This document shows, piece after piece, positions 19,446 through 26,176 of a DNA stretch of 26,176 nucleotides. How positions within the stretch are numbered: the first letter of the stretch is position 1; each line of letters opens with the position of its first letter. Position numbers and translations under genes: made by a program. The notes beneath the pieces are model-generated. The model saw nothing but the letters and a program-made list of their open reading frames with translations, was not told where the DNA came from and made no database searches. Source of the stretch: a virus; IMG/VR virus record IMGVR_UViG_3300047408_000176, positions 1 through 26,176 of that record; one strand, given 5' to 3'.

Positions 19446-20813
19446 CTAGGTGTCTGGTTCGCTGCCGTTGCCGTTGTCGGCGCCGACCGGAAGCGCCTTC
19501 GCAAGACCCGGCTGGGTGACGTTGTCGACCGCGGGCGGCTTCAATAGCTGGACGCTCGTACCTGCGTCCGGGTCCGGGACGAGATCGGTGGGGTCGTCGC
19601 TGGCGATGTAGAGGATGATCGACTCGCGCGTGAAGCCGGCTGAGACGAGGTTGTTCGCTGCGATCGCGTTCTCGCGGCGTTCCTGCGCCTTGTCCTGAAT
19701 GTCTTCTTTCAGGGCGGGGATGTCGCGATCGTCATACCAGAGGTGCGCGCCGCTGGGGACGTTCAGGATCCCTTGGAGCGACCCACACAGGTTCCGCCAC
19801 AGAGGCCGCATCGTGCCGTCTGCGAACCGGCGGCGCGCCTGCGAGTAGTTGCTATAGGTCGCGGCTTGCAGGCCCTCAGAGAGGCCCACAATGACGGGAG
19901 GGACGCCTGCAGCGGCGGCGATCCGTGTTTCGCCTCCGCCCTGCGTGATTTTGAAGTCGATCTGCTCCGGGTTCGCCCCAACGACGGTGTAATCCGTGCC
20001 GGCACCCAGGAACAGTGTCTTGTATGCGTTCGAGGCGCCCTCATGCGATTCGCGGAACAGCTCGATCCACGGCTTCATCTTCTCGACCGAGTCGAGGTTG
20101 AACTTGACGAGCCCGTTCGGCGTCGCACCGTTCTCGAAAAACTGAAGCTTGTGCTGTGTCGCCGCCTTGTCGGCCATCACCTCACGGATCACGGGCCACA
20201 ACCAGGTTGTGCCGCGGAACCGTGACTCCGGGTCGGAGACGGGCGCGAAATGCGCCACCTGCTCGGGCAATAGCGTCACGGGAGGCACGCCACCAACGTT
20301 GCGGCCTCGAGGGTGGTACAGGTAGCCGATCACCTTCGCGTCGATGTCCCAGACGGAAGCGTCCGTGTTCGGTGACGCCGACACAATGTCGGTCCAGTCC
20401 GGCCGTAACAGCGCGAGGCCGCTGCCGCGGCGGACGATGAAAGCGTTCCCAGCCAAGTCGACCATCTGGAGGACGCGGTAGAGGAGGTCGCCTGTCGTGC
20501 CGCCAGGCCACGGGTTCTCAAGGATGGCGAGCTCCGGTGTGCCGAACATCTTGGTCGACGACGAGTTCCGCCACTGGAACGCCGCCTCCGCGAACAGCTT
20601 CGCCCTGACATCCATGACGGCGAACACGACTCCGCACGACTTGTACGCGGACCGGATGAGTGCGGTGTAGTCGCGGATCTCTTCCTGCTGCGCGTTCGGC
20701 AGCGAATACGAGACGCCCTGGTAGCTGAAGCTCGACATGAGTTCGAGCCAGGACTGGAACGAGATGGACGGGTCGGCGCGCGATTCTTCGCGGCGCCACG
20801 GTAGGAGATTCAC
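19446..20813 (-). CDS. Portal protein
   Basis: The 455-aa protein begins with GTG at 20813, in a GTGA overlap with the end of the frameshifted HTH gene; the frame stays open to 20924, but that extension has no homology character. It shows the HK97-type portal layout: YTALIRSAYKSCGVVFAVMDVRAKLF, PWPGGTTGDLLYRVLQMVDLAGNAFIVRR, LRPDWTDI, then FAPVSDPESRFRGTTWL and a C-terminal helical crown ending NGNGSEPDT. It forms the dodecameric DNA channel. It lies between the terminase block and the protease, as usual. Confidence 0.9.
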   Translation of the reverse strand: MNLLPWRREESRADPSISFQSWLELMSSFSYQGVSYSLPNAQQEEIRDYTALIRSAYKSCGVVFAVMDVRAKLFAEAAFQWRNSSSTKMFGTPELAILENPWPGGTTGDLLYRVLQMVDLAGNAFIVRRGSGLALLRPDWTDIVSASPNTDASVWDIDAKVIGYLYHPRGRNVGGVPPVTLLPEQVAHFAPVSDPESRFRGTTWLWPVIREVMADKAATQHKLQFFENGATPNGLVKFNLDSVEKMKPWIELFRESHEGASNAYKTLFLGAGTDYTVVGANPEQIDFKITQGGGETRIAAAAGVPPVIVGLSEGLQAATYSNYSQARRRFADGTMRPLWRNLCGSLQGILNVPSGAHLWYDDRDIPALKEDIQDKAQERRENAIAANNLVSAGFTRESIILYIASDDPTDLVPDPDAGTSVQLLKPPAVDNVTQPGLAKALPVGADNGNGSEPDT

Positions 20814-21012
20814 GCGGCCGCCGCCGTGTCGAACTGTGACCGCATCTTGTCGCGCGCCCGAATCAACGTCTGGAAACCGCCGCCGCCGACACCCCGTACT
20901 CCGGCGCCAACGCGCTAGTCCCACGTTCCAGCAGCACCGTGTCGAGCAGGACGTCCGTCTGCAACGGCGTCAACCGTGCGGCGACCACCAGGATCAGCAG
21001 CTTCTCGCTCAC
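20810..21012 (-). pseudogene. HTH gene with apparent single-base frameshift
   Basis: GTG at 21012 overlaps the previous stop in GTGA. The frame reads a sigma/HTH-like sequence (LTPLQTDVLLDTVLLERG, then EYGVSAAAVSRR) and hits TGA at 20863-20865 after 49 codons, in the middle of the recognition helix. In the -1 frame the natural continuation (LIRARDKMRSQFDTAAAA) runs on to TGA at 20810-20812, which overlaps the portal GTG in the operon's usual GTGA. The whole interval is 203 bp; one inserted base would give a 67-aa gene. No slippery heptamer is present, so a mutation or a sequencing/assembly error is most likely. It may correspond to a small HTH or terminase-associated DNA-binding protein. Confidence 0.75.
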
Positions 21013-21206
21013 TTCTGCCTCACGCTGATCACTATGCGGGGACTTTCTGCAAGAGCTTCGGCCTCGAGATAGGCGTCAATCTCCGGGTCGGCAGCGGCGC
21101 CCCCTGACAGGTTCGATGGCTTCGGCCTTCGGGGTTCGCGCACGCCCAACGTCGGCGGCGGCTCATCGTCATCCCGGCTGGGGCGGTACACCAATTCACG
21201 ACTCAC
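21009..21206 (-). CDS. 65-aa hypothetical protein, terminase-portal interval
   Basis: It starts at GTG 21206, overlapping the preceding gene by 11 bp, and its stop overlaps the HTH gene in GTGA. The sequence is hydrophilic and disordered (RDDDEPPPTLGVREPRRPKPSN), ending in a helix DPEIDAYLEAEALAES and a strand RIVISVRQK. No domain is recognised. Coupling on both sides supports a real gene. Confidence 0.6.
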   Translation of the reverse strand: MSRELVYRPSRDDDEPPPTLGVREPRRPKPSNLSGGAAADPEIDAYLEAEALAESPRIVISVRQK

Positions 21207-21372
21207 GCTTCTTCAGCACCTTCAACTCGCGCTGCAACCGGGCCCATGCCCACGTCTCGACCTCTTCGTACCGCAACGGATGCACCGACCGGCACGCCTC
21301 GAGATAGTCCGCCCAGGCGATCGCTTCGATCTCGCCGCACGCCGCGAGCACCCGGTCTGTCACCGTCGCCAT
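21196..21372 (-). CDS. 58-aa hypothetical protein after terminase
   Basis: The start is ATG at 21372, 7 bases after the terminase stop; the frame extends upstream, but only as an arginine-rich shadow of terminase. The protein is helical: TDRVLAACGEIEAIAWADYLEA, then PLRYEEVETWAWARLQRELKVLKKRES. It is compact and charged, possibly a small terminase partner, though no family is recognised. Confidence 0.65.
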   Translation of the reverse strand: MATVTDRVLAACGEIEAIAWADYLEACRSVHPLRYEEVETWAWARLQRELKVLKKRES

Positions 21373-21379
21373 CACAGAC

Positions 21380-22825
21380 TCACGCCCATGCGAACGCCGG
21401 CTCCTCCACCAGATTCTGCGACGCCGGCAACGCAGCCATCGCCAACGCAATCAACGCGTCGATCGGCCGCGGTGCCCGCGGATCCTTCACCAACCGCCAA
21501 CCCCGTTCCGTCGCCTTCGTCGCCCCACCCATCACATGCGCCCGCAACGCCGGATCGCCGTCATGGACCAACGAGCCCGACTCGATCAGCCGATACAGGT
21601 TCTCCGATGCATTAGACATCCGCTCCGGCGACTGAGGGAACTCCACCATCGGCAGTCCCTCGTCAGCCAGGATCTCGGCAGAACGCCTGAACGTCCACGG
21701 GTCGAACACGACCGCCTCAACATCATATTTCTCGCATACCTCGCGAATAGCAGCCTCGACATCCTTCAACGGCAACTCGCCGCCCGAGCCCGGCTTCAAG
21801 ATCCGGCATTGACGGACAACCACGGAGCCGTCGTCACCAGCCGAGACGGTCACGACCGCGGTCGTGTCGTGCTTCACACCGACATCGACGCCAACCCAGA
21901 ACCGCCCCATCTCATCGTCGGGGAGCTCGGCGACGCGCAACCGGTCCCACGCCTCCGGACGCAGCCAAGTCTCGTCACCCTCAGTCCAGATCCCGCACGC
22001 GAACCGACGCCACTGCCCAGGCGTCGTCGACGGCGAATCATGACGCCGCCGCAACGCCTCAACCGTCTGCCATGACGCCGGGTTCGCCAACTTCACGACC
22101 TCCATGTCCTCGACGTCGTCCTCTGCGTCGAGCGACCATTCGTGAAGCGCGAACTGGCCGTCGCCTGACCGCGCATACGTGTATTTCGTCTCCGGATCCG
22201 ACGTCGCACCCTCGAGTTCACGCGCCTTAGCCCGCAAACGACCCAACGGCGAGTCGATCGCCGATCCAGCCGTCGAAATCGTGATCATCTGGCCGTTCCG
22301 CGGACCCAAACCATCCGCAAACACCGCATAGAGTTCCGCCTTTTTGTGCCGGTGCAGCTCATCGACCAGCCCCAACGTCGGAATCACGCCGTCAGCAGTG
22401 TCCTCGTCGGCCGCGAGCACCTTCAACAGCCCGAACATCTCCTTCGGGTTGTCAGGCTCACTCGGCAAACGGCGGCGAATCTCGCGATAACCACGCAACA
22501 CGCGCACCTGCGACTGCAACTCCCTCGACCGCTGCACAAACCCACGCGCCTGATCGAAAATCCACATCGCCTGCTCACGCGACGCAGCCGCCACCGGACA
22601 CATCGCGTTATCCGTCGTCACCAGATGATGCAACGCCAACGCAGCCAGCAACGTCGACTTCCCGTTCTTCTTCGAAATCAGGATTAGCGTTTCGGTTACG
22701 CCGGCGAAGTAGTCCTCGAGCATCACTGACTGGAACGGTTCGAGCTCGAACGGCGAGCCATCCTCAAGCTTCAGCCGCGAGCAGAACGCCGCGAAGTCCG
22801 CGAGACCGTTTCCTTGCGCGCTCAA
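21380..22825 (-). CDS. terL: Terminase large subunit
   Basis: The 481-aa packaging motor is of the HK97/Terminase_1 type. The ATPase domain has Walker A SKKNGKST (51-58) and Walker B GLVDE (152-156), followed by the coupling motif ITISTAGSA. The C-terminal nuclease has the acidic cluster D314 and D320 in VGVDVGVKHD, D375 in VVFDPW and D456 in RPIDAL. All catalytic positions are intact. It starts with TTG at 22825, sharing TTGA with the HNH stop. It is preceded by an HNH gene, as in many cos-type phages. No clear small subunit is seen, and the broken HTH gene at 21012 or the HNH protein may take that role. Confidence 0.95.
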   Translation of the reverse strand: MSAQGNGLADFAAFCSRLKLEDGSPFELEPFQSVMLEDYFAGVTETLILISKKNGKSTLLAALALHHLVTTDNAMCPVAAASREQAMWIFDQARGFVQRSRELQSQVRVLRGYREIRRRLPSEPDNPKEMFGLLKVLAADEDTADGVIPTLGLVDELHRHKKAELYAVFADGLGPRNGQMITISTAGSAIDSPLGRLRAKARELEGATSDPETKYTYARSGDGQFALHEWSLDAEDDVEDMEVVKLANPASWQTVEALRRRHDSPSTTPGQWRRFACGIWTEGDETWLRPEAWDRLRVAELPDDEMGRFWVGVDVGVKHDTTAVVTVSAGDDGSVVVRQCRILKPGSGGELPLKDVEAAIREVCEKYDVEAVVFDPWTFRRSAEILADEGLPMVEFPQSPERMSNASENLYRLIESGSLVHDGDPALRAHVMGGATKATERGWRLVKDPRAPRPIDALIALAMAALPASQNLVEEPAFAWA

Positions 22826-23199
22826 GGATTCTCTCCCAAAACGATGGCTGGGTGACGAGTCGCATCAGTTGTGTTCGCGTCACCCCCTGCCCCCGGTGCA
22901 AGCGGAAGTTTGCCTTCGTTGCAAACGGCGTGGCTTGGCCCGAGGTATGAGTGGCGGTCGGTGGTGTGGTCGAGGTGCCACCGGTCGTCGCTCTTTACTG
23001 GTTGGCCGCAGCGGGCGCAGTTGATCTGGTCGCCGCGTCGTAGGAGTGCCTGGTAGTGGGCGCGGAGTTTGTCGTGGGTGTGGGTGTAGCCGCGTTGTCT
23101 GCGGTTGAGGTTGTGCCAGCGTCTGTGTCCGCAGTGTGGGCAGTGGGTCAGCGTGCGCTGGAGTGGTGAACCGCATTGAGTGCAGGCTATGAGGGTCAT
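22822..23199 (-). CDS. Terminase-associated HNH endonuclease
   Basis: The 125-aa protein has an N-terminal zinc ribbon (CTQCGSPLQRTLTHCPHCG). A linker follows, rich in His/Arg/Thr. The HNH core comes next: CARCGQPV, DDRWHLDHTTDRHSYLGPSH and CN. The tail is glycine-rich and disordered. In phages using cohesive ends an HNH protein encoded immediately before the large terminase is often required for cutting at cos. The same role is likely here. ATG 23199 lies 16 bases after the early terminator's T-run, and only a weak AAGAAA site precedes it. Confidence 0.88.
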   Translation of the reverse strand: MTLIACTQCGSPLQRTLTHCPHCGHRRWHNLNRRQRGYTHTHDKLRAHYQALLRRGDQINCARCGQPVKSDDRWHLDHTTDRHSYLGPSHAVCNEGKLPLAPGAGGDANTTDATRHPAIVLGENP

Positions 23200-23214
23200 G
23201 GTTTCTTGGGCATG

Positions 23215-23236
23215 AAAAAACCGCCGGTGGGCGGTT
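23215..23236 (-). terminator. Intrinsic terminator ending the early operon
   Basis: The minus strand reads AACCGCC, loop CACC, GGCGGTT, then a run of T: a perfect 7-bp stem whose last two Ts belong to six consecutive Ts (23220-23215). It lies between the 73-aa gene (stop 23317) and the terminase-associated HNH gene (start 23199). No promoter was found in the 15 bases between it and that gene, so late transcription must come from read-through, antitermination, or a promoter overlapping the hairpin. Confidence 0.88.
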
Positions 23237-23316
23237 GGGCATAGCTAGCGCTAGAGGTTCCCGACGTGCGGGGTCCGAGGGGCGGGTGTGGTCTTCCGCT
23301 TGGTGGATGAGGATAC
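23237..23316. other. 80-bp gap between early and late operons
   Basis: The stretch contains a perfect 10-bp palindrome (CTAGCGCTAG, about 23243-23252) and a short CCCG/CGGG hairpin around 23262-23274. It has no ORF and no clear promoter. Because it precedes the HNH-terminase pair it is a reasonable place for a cos site, but nothing in the sequence proves this. Confidence 0.35.
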
Positions 23317-23538
23317 CTAGTCGAATCGGATGTTGCCGGGGTTTGTGCCTCTGATGGCGCCGGCGACGTTGGGGCCGATGGCTGGGATGCCGCGGAGGAT
23401 GATGGCGTTTGAGGGGTCGAATGTGTAGGTGACTTTGCCGTTCGTGGTTTGGCTGCTTTCGCGTGAGATGCTTCGGCGGACGGCGGCGTTGCGTGTGTCG
23501 GTTTTGTGTTGCCAGTGGCCGCGGGCGAAGGTCGCCAT
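23317..23538 (-). CDS. 73-aa hypothetical protein at the end of the early operon
   Basis: The ATG at 23538 shares one base with the ATPase stop (TAATG). The protein opens MATFARGHWQHKTDTRNAAVRRSI and has a basic, helical first half. The second half is a beta/loop region (GKVTYTFDPSNAIILRGIP, then GTNPGNIRFD). No domain is recognised. The coupling suggests it works with the ATPase. Confidence 0.65.
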   Translation of the reverse strand: MATFARGHWQHKTDTRNAAVRRSISRESSQTTNGKVTYTFDPSNAIILRGIPAIGPNVAGAIRGTNPGNIRFD

Positions 23539-24761
23539 TAGTCGTCCTCTGGATCGGGTGCGATCTCGTCGTAGTAGGCGTCGAGCAGGGTGCCGTTGTT
23601 GCCGAACCACCCGAGTGGTTCATGTGGTTCTTGAGTGGGTGGTCGGGTGGTGTCGTCCCCGTAAGGGGGACGAACCACCGAACCACCACTCACACTGTGG
23701 TTCGCCGAACTACTTGTGAACCACTCCCGAACCACCGGACTACTGGTGTCGGGTGGCGTGTCTTCGGCTTCGCGGTAGCGGCTGTTGGAGGTGAGGAGTT
23801 TGGAGCGGTTCGGGCCGGCGGTTTCGTCGGCGAACCCTTCGATGACGAGTGCTGTGATGGCTTTGAGGACGTAGTCTTTGGTGCCGCCGAGGTCGGCTGC
23901 TACTTCGTTGCGTCCTACTGGTTCGCTGCGCGTCTCGAGGTTGATCGAGACTTTTTCCATGAGGTGTGTGGGGCGGAAGTAGCCGCCTTCGCCCGTGGTT
24001 GGTTCGGGGTCGGTGACTGCCCATGTGATCATGTGTGTGTCGGGGTCGCTGTCGAGTTTGAAGTCGGCGAGGTGGCCGCGTTTGTGGTAGCCGCCGCGGT
24101 CTTTGTGGACGATCAACTTGTAGTGGCCTGTGGTGCCACGCGAGATCGGTTTGATGGTGTCGAACCCGATGTGGACGTCGGTGCCGCCGAGTTTCCGTTC
24201 GGAGCCGATCTGGAAGCGGCCACGCTGTTCGGCGTTTTTGACGACGTGGTCGATGAGGATGGTGGCGATCTTGTGTTCCCAGAAGATGCCGATGAAGAGG
24301 CTGGTGAGGCGTTGCACTTCGCCGCGTTTGTTGTCGTCGAGTCCTTGTAGTTCGAAGGCGCCGACTGCGGCGTCGATCACGATCAGGGTTGGGTTGTAGC
24401 CGACGAGTTCGAGCATTCGGCTGACGGTGGCCGGGTCGTTCGGATGGATGTAGAGGAGGCGTGTCAGTTCGGCTGGTGTGGCGCCGAGCTCTATGAGCCG
24501 GCGGCGGGCGTCGTATGGACCCATCTCGAAATCAATGAGGACGCCCAGCTGGTCGTGGCGGGCGTTCTGAATGAGGACTGCGTATGCGGCGAGTGTCTTG
24601 GCGGATTCGGGTGGTCCTGAGAAGACGTGGCGGAGGCCGGGATATATGAGTCCCGTGTCGGCGAGCTCGGGTTGGACTGGTGGTTTGTCGGGGAGCTGGT
24701 TGAGGTCGATCGGAGTCCAACTGTCCGCGGTGATCTGCTCGAGCGGGAACAGGTCGGTCAT
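23538..24761 (-). CDS. RecA/RepA-like ATPase (helicase-type) with winged-helix region
   Basis: The 407-aa protein has Walker A at residues 49-56 (GPPESAKT) and Walker B LIVID at 126-130. ILIDHVVKNAEQRGRFQIGSERK lies around 165-190, and a GGTDVHIGF/KDRGG segment follows. The fold is that of RepA/KaiC-like hexameric ATPases (AAA_25) used by phages as replicative helicases. After about residue 270 come LMEKVSINLETRS and a winged-helix-like stretch (NEVAADLGGTKDYVLKAITALV), then a disordered Pro/Thr/Ser tail ending DPEDD. It is probably the replication initiator or helicase; no primase or polymerase is encoded, so the host supplies these. The ATG is in an ATGA overlap. Confidence 0.82.
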   Translation of the reverse strand: MTDLFPLEQITADSWTPIDLNQLPDKPPVQPELADTGLIYPGLRHVFSGPPESAKTLAAYAVLIQNARHDQLGVLIDFEMGPYDARRRLIELGATPAELTRLLYIHPNDPATVSRMLELVGYNPTLIVIDAAVGAFELQGLDDNKRGEVQRLTSLFIGIFWEHKIATILIDHVVKNAEQRGRFQIGSERKLGGTDVHIGFDTIKPISRGTTGHYKLIVHKDRGGYHKRGHLADFKLDSDPDTHMITWAVTDPEPTTGEGGYFRPTHLMEKVSINLETRSEPVGRNEVAADLGGTKDYVLKAITALVIEGFADETAGPNRSKLLTSNSRYREAEDTPPDTSSPVVREWFTSSSANHSVSGGSVVRPPYGDDTTRPPTQEPHEPLGWFGNNGTLLDAYYDEIAPDPEDD

Positions 24762-24931
24762 TCTTCGCCGTGCCTGATCTGGTCATCGGGCAGTTGGGCG
24801 AAGTGCCAGTCACGAAGGGCGCGCAGACTTTGTCTTTCATCAGGGTCATTGGTTGCGCGAAGTCTGCGCTCAACCACGACGGCGATGTGTAACGCCCATT
24901 CGAGACGATCGAGACGCATTAGATCGGTCAT
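24758..24931 (-). CDS. 57-aa hypothetical early protein
   Basis: The ATG at 24931 overlaps the previous stop in ATGA, and its stop overlaps the ATPase ATG in another ATGA. The product, MTDLMRLDRLEWALHIAVV and onward, is an amphipathic helix pair with a charged middle (TNDPDERQSLRAL) and ends DDQIRHGEE. It is too short for many gene finders, but both junctions are the operon's standard coupling. No family is recognised. Confidence 0.7.
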   Translation of the reverse strand: MTDLMRLDRLEWALHIAVVVERRLRATNDPDERQSLRALRDWHFAQLPDDQIRHGEE

Positions 24932-25161
24932 GCGGCGTCGAGGAGGTCGATGGCGTGGAAGTCCAACCGGACGAGCTCGCGTTGTTTCGCCTGTTGGACT
25001 TCGTCCGGGTCTAGGCGGTCTGGGTCGACTGGTTCACCTTGGAGGAGTGCGACGCAGGTGTCGAGGTCGCGCGCGAGTCGCATCGCAACCAGGATGCGTT
25101 CTGGGTGTGGGTAGCGGGCCTGTTGGCGTGCCTGGTCGTAGTCGTCGAGGAGGCGGTTCAT
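24928..25161 (-). CDS. 77-aa hypothetical early protein
   Basis: The ATG at 25161 sits in an ATGA overlap with the nuclease stop; the in-frame extension to 25257 is only a shadow of that nuclease. The product is almost wholly helical and charged (MNRLLDDYDQARQQARYPHPER, then VAMRLARDLDTCVALLQG, then PDEVQQAKQRELVRLDFHAIDLL). No known domain is seen. Confidence 0.7.
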   Translation of the reverse strand: MNRLLDDYDQARQQARYPHPERILVAMRLARDLDTCVALLQGEPVDPDRLDPDEVQQAKQRELVRLDFHAIDLLDAA

Positions 25162-25508
25162 GCCTCTGTAAGTCCTGACTGGCGCAAGACGGAGTCGCGG
25201 AAGACGGGCCATTCGCTCGAGTGAATCCACCGCAACTCGCCACGCGACGGCCACCAAGCCAGATACGCATCAGCACCAGCCAATTCAGCCGCAAGACGCA
25301 GCTTATGGCGTGCCGCAGGCCCGAAACTTTCGTACGGTCCTTGCGCAGTCGATTTCACTTCGATTAGCCGCGGCCGCGACCCATCCCGGAGGGCTACAAC
25401 GTCGGCTACACCAAGGCTTGCGGGTGCGCGGAATGCGAGCCAGTCTCGGTCTCGTAGATGGTTTCGGACTGCGAGCTCTCGCTGTGTGCCGGCGCGTTTG
25501 CCTCTCAT
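25158..25508 (-). CDS. Hjc-like / PD-(D/E)xK nuclease
   Basis: The 116-aa protein has the compact PD-(D/E)xK order: basic N-terminus with E11 in TQRELAVRNHLRD, D36 in ASLGVADVVALRD, and the E50-x-K52 pair in RPRLIEVKST. A Q/Y segment and a final strand (DAYLAWWPSRGELRWI) complete the fold. This layout corresponds to archaeal-type Hjc resolvases and related phage resolvases. It would cut branched DNA or Holliday junctions made by the annealing protein. The ATG at 25508 overlaps the previous stop in ATGA. Confidence 0.8.
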   Translation of the reverse strand: MRGKRAGTQRELAVRNHLRDRDWLAFRAPASLGVADVVALRDGSRPRLIEVKSTAQGPYESFGPAARHKLRLAAELAGADAYLAWWPSRGELRWIHSSEWPVFRDSVLRQSGLTEA

Positions 25509-25984
25509 TTGCCGGTGCCGTTGCAGTAGGTGCAGACGCCGAACCGGGTTACGCCGGTGCCATGACAGTTAGGACAGACAGGCTTAGCGCGCACTCGACG
25601 CTCATCGCAGACGCAGACGCCGTAATGCTCCCAACAACCCCGACAGATCCGGGCTGCGTCCAACTGTTCAGGCGTCATCCGGCGAAGCCGCTCGAGTGTG
25701 GTCGCGGCAGAAGGCGTGCGGGAGCGGGCCGCAGGTGTGACAGCACCCACGGCCTCGTCGTGTCCGCGACGTTGCTCACCGCCCGGCGTGCCTGCGCCGG
25801 AACTAACAACCGTGCAACACCGATTCAGCCGCTCGTAATCCGTGTACGGATTGCACGTCAGACAACGAAGCTCGCAGCAGCCGTGACAGCCGACCAGCGT
25901 TGCCCCGCAGGTCGAGCAGTGCTGGGCGTTCCATGCATGGCCGTGCCGCTCGACAGTCGCGGCAGAAGTCATGCGGTCAGACAT
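25505..25984 (-). CDS. 159-aa cysteine-rich zinc protein with DnaJ-like repeat
   Basis: Three metal clusters can be seen. The N-terminal HCSTCGATLVGCHGCCELRC with a further LTC (residues 22-45) could bind two zinc ions. A middle CRGCWEHYGVCVC lies after a Ser/Ala/Thr linker and a helix (LERLRRMTPEQLDAA). The C-terminal pair CPNCHGTG and CTYCNGTG is the CxxCxGxG repeat of DnaJ-type zinc fingers. The start at ATG 25984 overlaps the 68-aa gene by 8 bp; another in-frame ATG at 25972 is possible. No J domain is present. A protein- or nucleic-acid-binding adaptor is likely. Confidence 0.75.
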   Translation of the reverse strand: MSDRMTSAATVERHGHAWNAQHCSTCGATLVGCHGCCELRCLTCNPYTDYERLNRCCTVVSSGAGTPGGEQRRGHDEAVGAVTPAARSRTPSAATTLERLRRMTPEQLDAARICRGCWEHYGVCVCDERRVRAKPVCPNCHGTGVTRFGVCTYCNGTGK

Positions 25985-26176
25985 GCTCGATCACTTCCGC
26001 GATGGTCGTCATGCGGCGCAGTCGGAACTCGCGCAGCGGGTACTTGATCCGCAACTCCTCGACCACGCCGTTCGCGTAGCCCTCGGCTACCGGCAGGAAC
26101 TTGACCCACTCGCCGTCCGTCGCCTTCTCGTCGATGGCGTAGGTGACGATCTCCCAGCGCTGCGTCTCAGCGGCAG
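25977..26176 (-). CDS. 68-aa hypothetical protein, 3' part (gene crosses the join)
   Basis: This is the same gene as at 1-134, seen in the right-hand copy of the overlap. Its first seven bases lie beyond the window end. It stops with TGA at 25977-25979. The next gene (159 aa) starts at 25984, so the two overlap by 8 bp in different frames. The function is unknown. Confidence 0.8.
   Translation of the reverse strand, partial: AAETQRWEIVTYAIDEKATDGEWVKFLPVAEGYANGVVEELRIKYPLREFRLRRMTTIAEVIEHV
26050..26176. repeat. Right copy of 127-bp terminal direct repeat
   Basis: This is the exact second copy of bases 1-127. The two copies should be collapsed to one when the circle is closed. It lies inside the coding region of the 68-aa protein whose start codon is at 134 in the left copy. 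Confidence 0.95.

Noticed and set aside
20855-20875. Programmed frameshift in the HTH gene before portal
   Set aside because: No X-XXY-YYZ heptamer precedes the stop, and the shift falls inside a recognition helix, so a deletion or read error is more likely.
23237-23316. tRNA or tRNA-like element near the early terminator
   Set aside because: The CCCG/CGGG hairpin and nearby palindrome do not form a cloverleaf and no T-arm consensus is present. No tRNA was seen elsewhere in the window.
22880-23689. Minus-strand open frame of 269 aa covering the early/late boundary
   Set aside because: It is Pro/Arg/His/Gln-rich, crosses the intrinsic terminator and overlaps three better genes in another frame.
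23463-24350. Plus-strand open frame of 295 aa opposite the ATPase gene
   Set aside because: It is rich in Val, Ala, Phe and Gly from the biased strand composition and antisense to a gene with clear Walker motifs; treated as a shadow.
1-26176. CRISPR array, insertion sequences or transposases
   Set aside because: No regularly spaced repeats, no DDE/HUH transposase motifs and no terminal inverted repeats were noticed.

Overview
The window is a complete or nearly complete genome of a small temperate tailed phage (Caudoviricetes, siphovirus-like, HK97-type head). The first and last 127 bases are identical and one gene reads across the join, so the molecule closes into a circle of about 26,049 bp. 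The DNA is GC-rich, GTG and TTG starts are frequent, and the cell-wall enzymes are a PGRP/Amidase_2 amidase and an Rpf/transglycosylase-like domain. This suggests a high-GC Gram-positive host, probably a soil actinobacterium. That host call is inference; no host marker gene is present.

Almost everything is read on the minus strand. The late operon runs from 23199 down to 7552: HNH nuclease, terminase large subunit, two small genes, a frameshifted HTH gene, portal, prohead protease, major capsid, a cluster of small head proteins, gp6-like connector, neck genes, major tail protein, gp10-like protein, tail assembly chaperones with a -1 frameshift product, tape measure, minor tail proteins, then lysis (amidase, coiled-coil membrane protein, holin-like protein). 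Only two genes, at 6821-7255 (HTH, likely immunity repressor) and 7336-7551 (DUF4177-like), run on the plus strand. They end head-on against the lysis genes.

The repressor and a small minus-strand HTH gene (TTG start, 6770) diverge from a 50-bp region. It holds a good sigma70-type promoter and four TGTCCGG-type operator half-sites, and both transcripts look leaderless or nearly so. The early operon then runs from 6770 down to 1, through the circular join, and on from 26176 to 23317. It carries a Rad52/ERF-like annealing protein, two HNH nucleases, an Rpf-like transglycosylase, a tyrosine integrase, a T5orf172/GIY-YIG protein, many tiny zinc-binding proteins, an Hjc-type resolvase-like nuclease and a RecA/RepA-like ATPase. 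Sixteen of its gene junctions are 4-base NTGA overlaps. A strong intrinsic terminator at 23215-23236 separates it from the late operon.

Points most worth a second look: a second, diverged copy of the integrase C-terminus 207 bp downstream of the first, bracketing a 48-aa membrane-protein gene; an HNH gene flanked by near-perfect 24-25 bp direct repeats; the C_CCC_CCG frameshift in the tail chaperone; an apparent single-base deletion in the HTH gene before portal; a 12-codon mini-gene and a UACG-capped hairpin behind the capsid gene; and an abrupt reversal of strand composition at the terminase start.
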